A DNA stretch of 64,000 bases from Heloderma charlesbogerti (lineage: Eukaryota > Chordata > Lepidosauria > Squamata > Helodermatidae), in assembly GCA_026122225.1 (NCBI GenBank), contig JANEZZ010002677.1:744001-808000 (forward strand), given 5' to 3'. Under the pieces are notes generated by a model that was not told the origin of the DNA, did not search any database, and saw only the letters and a list, made by a program, of their open reading frames with translations. Position numbers and translations under genes: made by a program. Of the stretch, positions 24,621 through 33,611 are shown piece after piece (the first letter of the stretch is position 1; every line of letters begins with the position of its first letter).

Positions 24621-24964
24621 TCTTTGCTACAAGTAATGAATTACTAATCATAGAATTTCCTGTTTATCCAGCCATTTTGTCAGAAAGGATTTTAAAAAGA
24701 AACAAAAAATGTCTAGAATAAGGAAGAATCCATCATTGAGGTAGTTATTAAAGTTATAGTGAAAATTTACAGAAATTATTTCTTGTTGCTTTACCTGCAA
24801 CATATGTCACTGTGTTGTTCTTTATCAAACTCTGGCTGCTGTCATTGGACCTATTATTTCCTCCTCTTCATCCTACAAATAAAATGTTGAGATGCTACAG
24901 CCATTATTCTGTAATGCTTGAGAAAGTGATTATGTGCTGAATATTCTTCATTCTGAGATGTAGG

Positions 24965-25335
24965 CCTGGTTCAGAAATAATACGGATGCATGACTTGTTT
25001 GAGCATGAATGAACTTGAGCACTTCCTCCTCCACCCTTCCCTTTCCTTCCTCTTTTTGCACTCCCATCTGTAGAGGAGATTTCTTGGTTTCTTAAACCAC
25101 AGTTACCCCATGTCCAAACCAGGAAACCATGGCTTAAGAGCTCCCCACAAACCCGGATCATAACCTGATTTGTAGAGAGCTCTTAAACCACAGTTTCCTG
25201 GATGTCATGGGAAACTGATTTAAGAAACCCAAGAATTCTCCTCTGGAGCCACACATGTGAGAGAAGGGGAGGAGGGAGCACTTAAGCTCATCGCTCATTC
25301 ACATTCAGATAAACTCTGATTTGTTAAGTGACCAA
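24965..25335. mobile_element. Foldback element with long inverted arms
   Basis: The left arm (about 24965-25150) and right arm (about 25160-25335) are imperfect reverse complements along nearly their whole length. GAGGAGATTTCTTGGTTTCT with AACCACAG (25072 onward) mirrors TTTAAGAAACCCAAGAATTC with TCCTCT (25221 onward). TTGAGCACTTCCTCCTCC mirrors GGAGGAGGGAGCACTTAAGC. The centre holds AACCATGGCTTAAGAGCTC facing GAGCTCTTAAACCACAG. No ORF of note. It resembles the other AACCATGG foldbacks in the window. Confidence 0.7.
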
Positions 25336-25693
25336 ACCATACCATAGAAGTGTAAATCTGAGTATGGGATAGATAATTTTGGCCTATCTCATTTCCCTTG
25401 TGGTTTCAACCCAACTACCAAATTCTTGGCTTACCTTATTGAGGCCTGTGTTGTAGGTTCAACAAGCCAAAGAGCATGTATGTTGCATCTTGAATTGTAT
25501 TATGGGGGAGCATGTATTAAGGGGTCACCCCCAAAATGGCAGCTTGTAGTTGTCCCTTTCAGTCGATCCTTTTGGGACCATATTGAGACCTCCAAACAGC
25601 AATCCAAGATTTTAAGTAATTCCATTGTGATGAAAGATCTGTAAAATAACGTTAGACTTCTAGAATAAAATGTGGAGTCAGTATTGGAGGCAA

Positions 25694-25760
25694 TGCATGC
25701 TGAGAGTGGGATTCTTAATTACTTGTTACCTTTCTTATGATTTTACTTTTTCAGTGCATG
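25694..25760 (+). promoter_or_regulatory. TGCATG (RBFOX-type) motifs upstream of neuronal exon
   Basis: TGCATG occurs at 25694-25699 and 25755-25760, the latter 37 bases before the exon and just after a strong decoy acceptor (TTTTACTTTTTCAG, 25741-25754). RBFOX proteins bind (U)GCAUG and control many neuronal cassette exons; upstream sites usually favour skipping. The true acceptor has a weak, purine-interrupted tract (GTATGTGTGTTGCAG), as expected of a regulated exon. Binding is inferred from the motif only. Confidence 0.5.
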
Positions 25761-25796
25761 AGGTTTGTGCTAATTTACTAAGTATGTGTGTTGCAG

Positions 25797-26051
25797 TGGG
25801 AACCAGAAGATGGCTTTCCTACTCGTAGCAGAAACGTGGGAGAAGATGGGCTTTATGATAACATGGGCCTGTACGATAACTTGCCGTCTCCGAAAATCTT
25901 TGCACGCTATCCACCAGCAGACAGAAAAACCAATAGGTTATCTACTGACAAACTGTCCTCTAACCATTATAAACACCCTATCTCATCCAATCTATCTTCT
26001 GCTCAGTCTGTCACTAATACCTCTGCTGTGGGGAGGGGATCTGTGTCACAG
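25797..26051 (+). CDS. AFAP1: AFAP1 optional neuronal exon (AFAP-120 insert)
   Basis: 255 bp, 85 codons, phase 0 at both ends, so it can be included or skipped cleanly. Acceptor TTGCAG at 25796, donor GTACTG at 26052. Starts WEPEDGFPTRSRNVGEDGLY and ends TSAVGRGSVSQ. It corresponds to the neuron-enriched insert (about 84 residues) that distinguishes mammalian AFAP-120 from AFAP-110. The twin tyrosine motif LYDNMGLYDNLP and the blocks IFARYPPADRK and LSTDKLSSNHYK are well conserved, while the stretch HPISSNLSS is expanded relative to mammals. Conservation in a reptile argues that the insert predates amniote radiation. Inclusion in brain is known for mammals; here it is inferred. Confidence 0.9.
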
Positions 26052-26379
26052 GTACTGCAGTGCTTAATTCTTTTAATCCAACTTTCTTGTTTATCTTAAC
26101 ATAATGCACTGAGCTTTAAATGCTCGTGGTTTCGGTAAGACCACATATTACATTGTCACTTGGATTGTTAACTCTCATATAGAAATGCTGAATACTGGAG
26201 AATAAAATACCAGAAATAACATTTTAGCTCATCAACCCTTGCAGTGCTACCAGGGTTTTTTCTTTATTGGTTTATTTTATATTTTGAGTGGGAAAGGATT
26301 TATGAAGATGTAAGGTCTCAGGACCTGAGCAAGTCAATAGCTGTGATTAACCTATCCATTTCAAAGTAGAGTGGATATG

Positions 26380-26389
26380 TGCATGCATG
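26380..26389 (+). promoter_or_regulatory. Double TGCATG motif downstream of neuronal exon
   Basis: Overlapping TGCATG at 26380 and 26384, inside the palindrome GTGCATGCATGCAC, 329 bases past the exon. Downstream RBFOX sites usually promote inclusion of the exon. Motif evidence only. Confidence 0.45.
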
Positions 26390-27524
26390 CACACACGCAT
26401 TTTGGCAATAGAACACTGATAATTAAGAGAGGGCAGTAACATGGGCCCTTCCGTTCTGTGTTCTGCTGTGCAGGAGGCATCCTTCAATTCTATAAGGAAG
26501 CATCCACTAATCTTGATTGTGAAAGCTACATATGAATCTGTGCACGTGTTCCACTCTATGACCTGTACTCTTTTCAAATCCTTTTGGCAATGTTGTCCTT
26601 TCAGAAGCTCAAAATGTTCTATGAGCCTTGTGCACAGTGGGGCTTCAGACAAACAAATGAGGTGGTGAAACACCCCACAAGTAATGGGGGTGGTGGTGCT
26701 GACAAGAGCACTGATTGACTGCCCTAGCACATTATAGTCAAGTGGCACAGTCACAGCTCTTCATTCCCTGGAGTACGTTTGAAATGTGGAGTGAATTGCC
26801 CTTTCACCAATTGGCTGTACAACTCTTTAAAAATCACCCTGTGGTGGCTTCCATTCCACTTGGATGTTAGTCCTGAGGTCAGGAAGAGCTTCTGAAATTT
26901 AAAAAGCTACTAAAGTAGTTGCTGCTGGGATCATTTTTCCAATGCTTCTACAAGTAAACTGTACGGTATGCATTGTAAAAACAACAACAATAATCCTATT
27001 GCTTGCTCTAAATTGTATTATATAACATTTCACAAAGAACTGTCTGGGAATTCAAATGTTTAATTTTAAAGGTAGAGTAAAATTACTTGAACACAGATCT
27101 TGCCTTCTTAAGTCAAGATGGTCCACAAGTCCTTTCTTGCTAATCTGTTTTATATAACACTGCGGCAAAAAACCAACAACACCACATAATAGATACACTA
27201 ACACCACATTTGAAATTGTCGTAATTGAACCATAAATGAACAACTTCCAAATTAAGTTACTTGTTAAGTGGGGCAACAGAACCCCAAAGTAGTGTGTGAA
27301 TTCTGCTGTTGGTGAGCAAAATTAGAAATGGACTTTTTTCGATTTTTGCAAAATTTCACATTGTGCCATTCATGTCTGGAAATGCAACTTTAACTATTTA
27401 CAGCTCTAAAAATATTACTGATCTAATACTTTGTGATCAGGCCATTTCCTGCCTTATGGGCTTGCTTACACAAGCCTCTGGGCTGATTCATTTGCCTGTG
27501 ATTATTTTGTCACACTCGGGCATG

Positions 27525-27545
27525 CACACACACACACACACACAC
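27525..27545. repeat. (CA)n microsatellite
   Basis: About ten CA units following CATG. CA runs can bind hnRNP L near alternative exons, but the site is 1.5 kb from the neuronal exon. Confidence 0.95.
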
Positions 27546-27822
27546 CTTATAATTTGAATACTCACCTAAGCCACCTATACCCTGTGGCTTAAGAAATGTT
27601 TGGTCTCTCTCTTGTATGCTTATTCATAGCAATAGTAGATATTTTTTTTCTTGTAGCTTTGTTGCTTGAGAAAAAGCACCCTTTCCAACTGAGCTAGTTT
27701 TAAAATTGTAAGTGAAAATGATCTGCTTTCGTTTGGGTAGTTTTAATTCCTTTGATCTAGGGAAACTATGAAAACTGCTACCTAATAATGACCACAAAAT
27801 AAATATTTGATTTTCCTAACAG

Positions 27823-27937
27823 TTTAAAGGAAAGAAGGCTTCTTCAGCTCCCAATGGAGTTATGGGAAAAGGAAGAACGTTGAACAATCCACAAAAGAAA
27901 TCAGAATTTGCTTCAAATGTGAAATGCTGCACTTCTA
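27823..27937 (+). CDS. AFAP1: AFAP1 coding exon: variable basic linker
   Basis: 115 bp, phase 0 in, one base over (A, completing Asn with the next exon). Acceptor TTTTCCTAACAG at 27822, donor GTGAGT at 27938. Encodes FKGKKASSAPNGVMGKGRTL, NNPQKKSEFASNVKCCTS. KGKK..S.(A/P)NGV.GKG.TL matches AFAP1. The second half (KKSEFASNVKCC) is poorly conserved; this is the fastest-evolving linker after the neuronal insert. Confidence 0.92.
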
Positions 27938-28383
27938 GTGAGTGTTCCCTTTTTATAAACCACCATATCACTGGAAGCTAGTATGAAAGTAGTATCTTAT
28001 GCATCTGAAATTAGCAAGACGTCATTCTTGGAATATGTTCCGTATAGCTATCATGTGAGATACATGGCTGACTACACAGCAATCTGACACCCACACCATG
28101 ATGGCAGGCAGCAATCTCGCTGGTAGATCCAAGAGACTGGGCCACAAACCATGCAGCCACAAACTGGGCCACAAGCCATTTCAGCCATGTGCTACAGCAG
28201 CCAAAGTGTTCTGAGGGAACAGTGCAGTCATGTCTATGAGCAAGGCACCATCAACATTTATGCTTCAACACTGCAGGTCTGTAGAGAAAAAGCTGAGCTC
28301 TCTTTTAGGGCTTATCAAGAAAGTTTGGAAAAACAAGCCAATTATGAATTAAATTAGTGAGAGCTCACCCATCACTAACAGAG

Positions 28384-28467
28384 CAGCCTATACATGTTTG
28401 CTCTGAAGCAGGTCCCACTCTGTTCAGTAGAGCTTACTATCAGGTAAGGGTACATTGGATTGCAGCC
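28384..28467. repeat. ~80-bp palindromic repeat copy
   Basis: CAGCCTATACATGTTTGCTC ... GGTCCCACTCTGTTCAGTAG ... AGGTAAGGGTACATTGGATT. Same order and spacing as the copies at 21197 and 24361. Confidence 0.6.
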
Positions 28468-28763
28468 AAAATGCAAGATTGCTATGCATGTACAAGAGCC
28501 ATGTATGTATCTGAGCTTCCCATTCAGAAGGGAACTTCTGATTTTGGGCAGTAGTATCTAACAATCGCTGATCTTGATCAGGTTTGTTTTGAAATGAGCC
28601 CTACTTTCGTAAGGAGTTAATCTGTATAATTTAGGGCTAAACAATTTCTTCATGAAGTAGTGCCATTTTCTCTTACCTTCCCTTAATGAGAAGCATTTGG
28701 TAATCAAGCCCCATCTATATTTGACTACAGTCTCCACTCATATTGCATAATTTGCTGATTGCA

Positions 28764-29080
28764 TGTTGCGGAGGTTTGAGGCCTACAGAGGCTAAGGGGG
28801 AAAGGGTCAGGCTTAGAGGCATGGGCTTTTTTGTTGGGAGGGAATATTCCTGAGACGAGCAGTTTCACTTCCCTGGTTCGGTTTCAGTTTCATTTCCCCA
28901 GTTAAGTTTCATTTCTTCAGGTTTGAAACAGTACTTTTAGTTTTGAGAGGGGAGGTTATAAAAAGAGAGAGTCAGAAATACCAGAGCAGCAAGAGCCTGC
29001 TCTGGGGAGACCAGAGCCTGAAGAGAGAGCAGGAAGAAGCAGCCTGGAGAAGTCTAAGTACAGCTAGGATATACACTTGG
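28764..29080 (+). mobile_element. LTR fragment, same family as 4168-4830
   Basis: Starts TGTTGC, then shares GAGGCCTACAGAG, TTTTTTGTTGGGAGGG, the tandem-like GTTAAGTTTCATTTCTTCAG, TACTTTTAGTTTTGAG, the TATA box TATAAAAAGAG (28957) and GAAGCAGCCTGGAGAAGTCT with the minus-strand copy at 4168-4830. It lacks the U5-like end and has a deletion of roughly 90 bp just after its start. Sense orientation relative to AFAP1, so its TATA box could in principle fire in the gene's direction; no evidence that it does. Confidence 0.65.
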
Positions 29081-29276
29081 ACCAAAGTTGGAGTGACTGC
29101 AAATGTGACAGCAGCCACAGTGGGAATGATAAGTGTCAAGTAAGGATTTGTGTGTCTCAGAAAATGGTCACAAATATACTGGGTTGTCATCTGGATGTCC
29201 AGATGTAGCCTAATCTTTCAGGCTGGTTAATGGCATTCCTGGTCTCACATATCTCATAATTAAGCTTTTTGTGTAG

Positions 29277-29441
29277 ATGCAGATCAGTACAAATATGGCA
29301 AGAACCGTGTTGAAGCAGATGCAAAGAGGTTACAAACCAAAGAGGAGGAGCTGCTAAGGAAAAAAGAAACTTTGAGGAATCGCCTGGCTCAGCTTCGAAA
29401 GGAAAGGAAGGACCTTCGAGCAGCCCTTGAAGTGAATGCTG
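29277..29441 (+). CDS. AFAP1: AFAP1 coding exon: first coiled-coil/zipper segment
   Basis: 165 bp; the first two bases complete Asn, and it ends with one base of Gly. Acceptor GTGTAG at 29276, donor GTATGT at 29442. Encodes [40 protein letters not shown] and [14 protein letters not shown]. Charged heptads with leucines (EELL, LRNRL, QLRKE, DLRAAL) form the leucine-zipper part used for AFAP1 self-association, a brake on its actin cross-linking. Nearly identical to mammals. Confidence 0.96.
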
Positions 29442-30128
29442 GTATGTCAGGCATTGGATTTTGTTAGAATGTTGCATGATCAGAATTCCAGGGAATCTAC
29501 TCCCAGCACCTGGACAGGGATTTCTGTGCATTTGCAGCAAGAAGTGTTATATGACTAGAAACTGAGCAGTTGTTTCAGCAGCAGTTGCCTCCTGTGTGAA
29601 ACTTGGGGAAACCACTGAAGATCAAGCCTTGCATTACAAATGTCACGGGATTGATATCAAAGCAGCAGCTTTGTATCAAGTGTCCCCCACCTTGGCAGTG
29701 TCTAGTGGCATCTAGTTTCTCCTGATACCATTGTGCTCTTTGTTTGCTTGCCTTTGGCAGTGGAGCCAGTGTCATGGGGTGGCACAGAGAAACGGACACT
29801 GTAATGACCACGGCCCCAGAAAGCGCACATGCTGAAGTCTTTCCCCCCTCTACTAAGCCACCCCTACTGCATTTTCCCTGAGCTTCATTCTCCCAAGGCT
29901 GCTCCTACGTTCTCCACCTCAGCTTTACCCACAGAAGCCCCTCCTATTAGCCATAGTAGCTAAATGGAACCTCTGAACAGCAGGTGCTGAGGACAAACTA
30001 CGCGGGGTGGGGGGGATTTCCCCCATGTCCTGTTCATAAATAATCAAGCCAAGGTATAAGCAAGCTTCCCAGTGACTCCTGCCTGGCCACCACTGAAAAC
30101 AGATTGTTGCATAAAAGGAGTCACAAGT

Positions 30129-30330
30129 AACTTCCCCAAGATCACAAACTAAGTATGAGGCGGAGGTGGGCCTCAGCCCCCAAATACCAGACCACTCTTT
30201 TGACCTCTACATTTTACAAAAGGCAAACTAGTGAGGCTGAGAGACAAGTAACTGGCCAGGACCACACAAACGGAGTATGAGGCAGGGGTAGCGTCTGAGC
30301 CCTGTAATTTGAAACAGGGGGGCAGAATAC
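30129..30330 (-). mobile_element. Possible pair of SINE pieces (MIR-like)
   Basis: AACTTCCCCAAGATCACAAA and GTAACTGGCCAGGACCACAC each resemble the CCCAAGGTCACCCA region of the MIR-like SINEs in this window, followed by GTATGAGGC(G/A)G(A/G)GG and a GAGCCC phrase. The same ~45-bp unit appears twice about 115 bp apart. Weak evidence. Confidence 0.35.
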
Positions 30331-30517
30331 AAATATTTTAAATAAATATAAAATCCCCAAGTAAATTCCTCCATTAACTTCCCCCAAAACATTCAGATCC
30401 CTCCCAGGTGATTTTCCCATCAGTTATTGTCTTCCCAGAATTCACTTCCCATTCTCCCCTTTCATATTAACTTTCCTTTTTGGTTCCCACCCCAAACTTT
30501 GTTCCCAAGGCAATGCT

Positions 30518-30590
30518 GCAATCCTGCACTGACTCAGTTGAGAGTAAAACACTTACTTCCAATGTGACCTGCATAGCAGTGGGCTGCAAA
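30518..30590. repeat. Diverged ~80-bp palindromic repeat copy
   Basis: AATCCTGCACTGACTCAGTT ... AAACACTTACTTCCAATGTG ... CTGCATAGCAGTGGGCTGC keeps the order of the family but with many changes. Confidence 0.4.
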
Positions 30591-31672
30591 TATTCTGCCC
30601 CTTCAATTTCTCCTACCTGTTCTTCTGTCACCTACCCCAAACCCCCTTTTCATGTGTGCAGGCGTGTGTAGTGGGAGGGAGGGAGGAGATCCCCATTCTC
30701 TCTCTCTCTCTTTCTGTCTCTCATGCACAATGCAGCCCGTTGTGCCCATCCCACCAAGCAAAAATCCGCATGCATGTGTGTGCACACACAGCCCATTTAT
30801 TCACACATAAAGCAGGCTTGGGGAAGGTGACAGAAGCAGGAATAGGGGAAAATTAAGTGGTCATGTAAGATTTTTGCACCCCCTTCCTCATTTTTATTAC
30901 CTCACTTGTGGCAGTGACTGTCCTTCATTGTAGTCTGATCAGTGACATCCACGTACCAGGGAAGGCATGAAATTTAGAAACAACGGGTAACTGCCCATTG
31001 GCACTCGCATCACACAGGCAGCCTGCTAGCGCCCCTACTGCCCTTCTGCCTTCATGTCAAAAGAGATGGGGCAGTGCTCTGCGTCATCCTAAGCAGCAGG
31101 CAGAAACCAAATCCTTCTTGCGTTCCTGTACCAGCACACGGGCGCTGGAGCCGTAGGGGTTAAAAACACATACACAGTGAAAATGGGTGTACACTGCCTC
31201 CTGTGTGGGTGTGCGTGTGTACCCTCATCCTGATGGCTCGGTACACAGTGCACTTGGCAAAAAGATCCATAGGTGATGATCATGAAATCAGGCAAATTGG
31301 CATGTTGAATTAGATGTTATGGAGGGGAAGGTGACAAGCAAAAACAGGGTTCCTGTTTTCAGTAACAGTCCTATTTTTTGTGATTTGTAGATCTGCCCTG
31401 ATTTGCAGACAGTTATTTCTTCCTGGCCTTACTAAGCTTTTGTCCAGAGTTACACCCCCATTGACTAGCCGTTACTGATGAGCAGTCACAATTTGCTGGT
31501 GCAGCATCAAGGCAGGATCCAGCCATGTATCTGGTCAAATCATAGCAACTCTCTATGTTCATACCAACTGCTCAGTCCTGCAACTGCTTGCTGTGAAGTG
31601 GCTTCACTGATCAACTGGGACTTCACTTTTCCCCTGCCTCAGCTTATCACTTATCCTGTCCCTGGATTTCAG

Positions 31673-31863
31673 GAAGGAAAACCCAAATTATTCTTGAAGA
31701 CAAATTAAAGAAGCTGGAAGATGAGTGTAAGCTGAAAGAGTCTGAACGTGTTAGCCTGGAACTAGAGTTGACCGAGGTGAAAGAGAACCTGAAAAAAGCC
31801 CTGGCTGGTGGCATCACATTGGGACTGGCGATTGAGCCTAAATCGGGAACCTCAACTCCACAG
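31673..31863 (+). CDS. AFAP1: AFAP1 coding exon: second coiled coil and actin-binding region
   Basis: 191 bp, phase 1 in (completing Gly), phase 0 out. Acceptor GATTTCAG at 31672, donor GTACTT at 31864. Encodes (G)[39 protein letters not shown] and [20 protein letters not shown], then STPQ. A heptad-rich helix followed by the GG(I/V)[12 protein letters not shown] block, the C-terminal actin filament-binding segment of AFAP1. Strongly conserved. Confidence 0.96.
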
Positions 31864-32467
31864 GTACTTGCACTCAAGGGTCTTGTTATCAAATAAAGGC
31901 AACTAGTGAAACCTTTTAGTTTAATCATGCCACACAGTCCCATCGCTTGAGAACCAGATTGTTGTCGTTTTTATGTTTATGATTACATTGCTGTCCATTT
32001 CCCACTTCACTCTTCGGTTGGTTTGGGCTGCTGTGTGCAGGAATCACAGGTAATAAATGTCATCCTAGACTGCAAGTCACTTTGGTTATTTAGCCTGCTG
32101 TATAAAGAAGCAACAAGTCCACTAGAAAGTGTATTTTTTTTCTGGATAATTTAAGTCAGGGTATATAAGCAGAGCCAAAATTGTACCTTATACCCCAGAT
32201 CCTAAGTTCAGAACTCCAGATTTTGTACTTGACATTCATTTGCGCATATTTGATGATGGAGAATTGTCATCAAGGAGGAGGGGGCATCTCACCTTCGCAT
32301 TTGAAGGGGAAGGGCTGTCTGCCATTCCATCACTGTCCCCTTCTCTCTAGCTGTACAGTTTTTGGTGGGTATAATGTTTAATATTGATTCATTGGAAGAG
32401 CTGTCATAGAGGCCCTTGTAGTACTTTACAAGCAAAAGGCTTCTACCCTGTTCTTTTAGCCTCTAAG

Positions 32468-32990
32468 GCCCAGTTTGCATGTAACACTAAACCATGGTTT
32501 AGTGTTACATGCATAAGCCTCAGGGTTTACACACTCGCCCTTCCTCCCGCATAGCCACGAGGAAGAAATTGGAAACTTTTGCATCCATTTTCTTGTGGTT
32601 ATTTGTTATGTTGGAACTGAACAAACTAGGGTTAGTGTGGAAACAACCAACTTCAAATGTGGTATTGCCCTAAACCAGGGGTGGGAACTTGTAGGCCAAA
32701 ACATCTGGAGAGCCACAGCTAATGGTGAGGGATGAGGGGTGTTGCAGGCCAAAACATCTGGAGGACCACTGGTTCCACACAACTGCTCTAAGCTGTAGTT
32801 AACACTAACCACAAAATGGGTAACTGCAATTAGTTGAAAATGGAAGCAGAAGCCTCCTGTCTCTTCCTCATAGTCATGCCAGAGGAGCAGAGAGGATGAG
32901 GAGCATACGAGTCTGATACCTGCCCGTACTCATTCCCGTAGCACTAAACCGTGGTTTAGCACTATGTCTGAACACTGCCTAAGCGTCCTG
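32468..32990. mobile_element. Foldback DNA element carrying a 38-bp perfect palindrome
   Basis: The left end contains a perfect 38-bp palindrome (32476-32513, centred on ACCATGGT) built on AACACTAAACC. The right end has the related near-palindrome TAGCACTAAACCGTGGTTTA (32939 on). Inside, CTTCCTCCCGCATAGCCACG (32541) roughly mirrors CTTCCTCATAGTCATGCCAG and AGGATGAGGAGCATACG near 32900, and AACTAGGGTTAGTGTGGAAA (32624) mirrors GTTAACACTAACCACAAAAT (32799). No transposase ORF. Outer limits approximate. Confidence 0.6.
32676..32777. mobile_element. hAT-type MITE fragment nested in the foldback
   Basis: Opens CAGGGGTGGGAACTTGTAGG, a typical hAT terminus of amniote MITEs, and carries an 18-bp direct repeat AGGCCAAAACATCTGGAG at 32693-32710 and 32746-32763. 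It ends GGACCACTGGTTCC, resembling the complement of the start. It lies inside the foldback element, so it inserted later. Confidence 0.6.
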
Positions 32991-33449
32991 GGACCTTAAG
33001 AGGGAAAAGGCTTCTTGGATTGTGACTCCCAGGCCTTATTATGAGCAGACTTCGAAAAAAATTTGCTGTATAGCCCAAGGTTTCCTTCCTTTACTGAATG
33101 ATGTGGCATAGTATACAGCTAATGAAACAGTTCCACTTCACAGGTCAAGAGTTATAGTATCTCTGAAAGATTTTATTCCTTTGCGAGGATCTAACTGTAC
33201 TAAAACAATTTGACTAGCTTGCTGTTTGATCTAGAATGGATTCACGGATGCTCCCTTCAGAATGTGCGACTAACTGGAGTCTGCCTTGCCTTACTTTCAT
33301 CATCCAGTGGAACACTCCATAGCAGGCCTGCTTTGCACTGAGCTTTGGCTTCATCTATTTTATACGGTTTTGTGCATGATGAGGGACTTTTGCTTGTACT
33401 CCCGTGTGACAGCTGCCATGATTTCAGGTTGCTTTGTATTATTACTCAG

Positions 33450-33611
33450 TCTCCAGTTCTAAAGCATCAGACCTTGGAGAATTCGCCCATCTCCAGTTGT
33501 GATACAAGTGATACCGAATGTTCTGTGCCTGTGAACAATGCTGTAGTCCTGAAAAGACATTCCTCGTCAAGCAGTTCTCCATGCAGAGGGCATGTGCTTC
33601 AGAAGGCAAAG
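33450..33611 (+). CDS. AFAP1: AFAP1 coding exon: Ser/Thr-rich C-terminal region
   Basis: 162 bp, 54 codons, phase 0 both ends. Acceptor ATTACTCAG at 33449, donor GTGAGA at 33612. Encodes [40 protein letters not shown] and [29 protein letters not shown] is invariant with mammalian AFAP1. [12 protein letters not shown] differs from the mammalian KKSQAAPGSSPCRG, with a serine run instead. A rich phosphosite region near the C terminus. Confidence 0.94.

Larger units (their letters stand above)
23641..25796 (+). other. AFAP1 intron before the neuronal exon
   Basis: 2.2 kb holding two palindromic repeat copies (24083, 24361), a SINE (24446-24620), a large foldback (24965-25335) and TGCATG motifs near the 3' end. 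The rest is unremarkable. Confidence 0.8.
26052..27822 (+). other. AFAP1 intron after the neuronal exon
   Basis: 1.8 kb without recognisable transposons. Contains a TGCATGCATG motif (26380) and a CA microsatellite (27525). Low repeat content relative to other introns is consistent with retained regulatory sequence. Confidence 0.75.
27938..29276 (+). other. AFAP1 intron with palindromic repeat and LTR piece
   Basis: 1.3 kb. Palindromic repeat copy at 28384-28467 and LTR fragment at 28764-29080. The segment 28080-28180 repeats the phrase GCCACAAACC/GCCACAAGCC three times in short compass; otherwise nothing. Confidence 0.75.
29442..31672 (+). other. AFAP1 intron
   Basis: 2.2 kb. Two short SINE-like pieces at about 30129-30330 and a palindromic repeat copy at 30518-30590. 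No other support for an element; 30690-30730 is a short CT/GA-rich run. Confidence 0.7.
31864..33449 (+). other. AFAP1 intron with nested foldback elements
   Basis: 1.6 kb, dominated by the foldback at 32468-32990 and the smaller element inside it. Nothing else recognisable. Confidence 0.75.
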
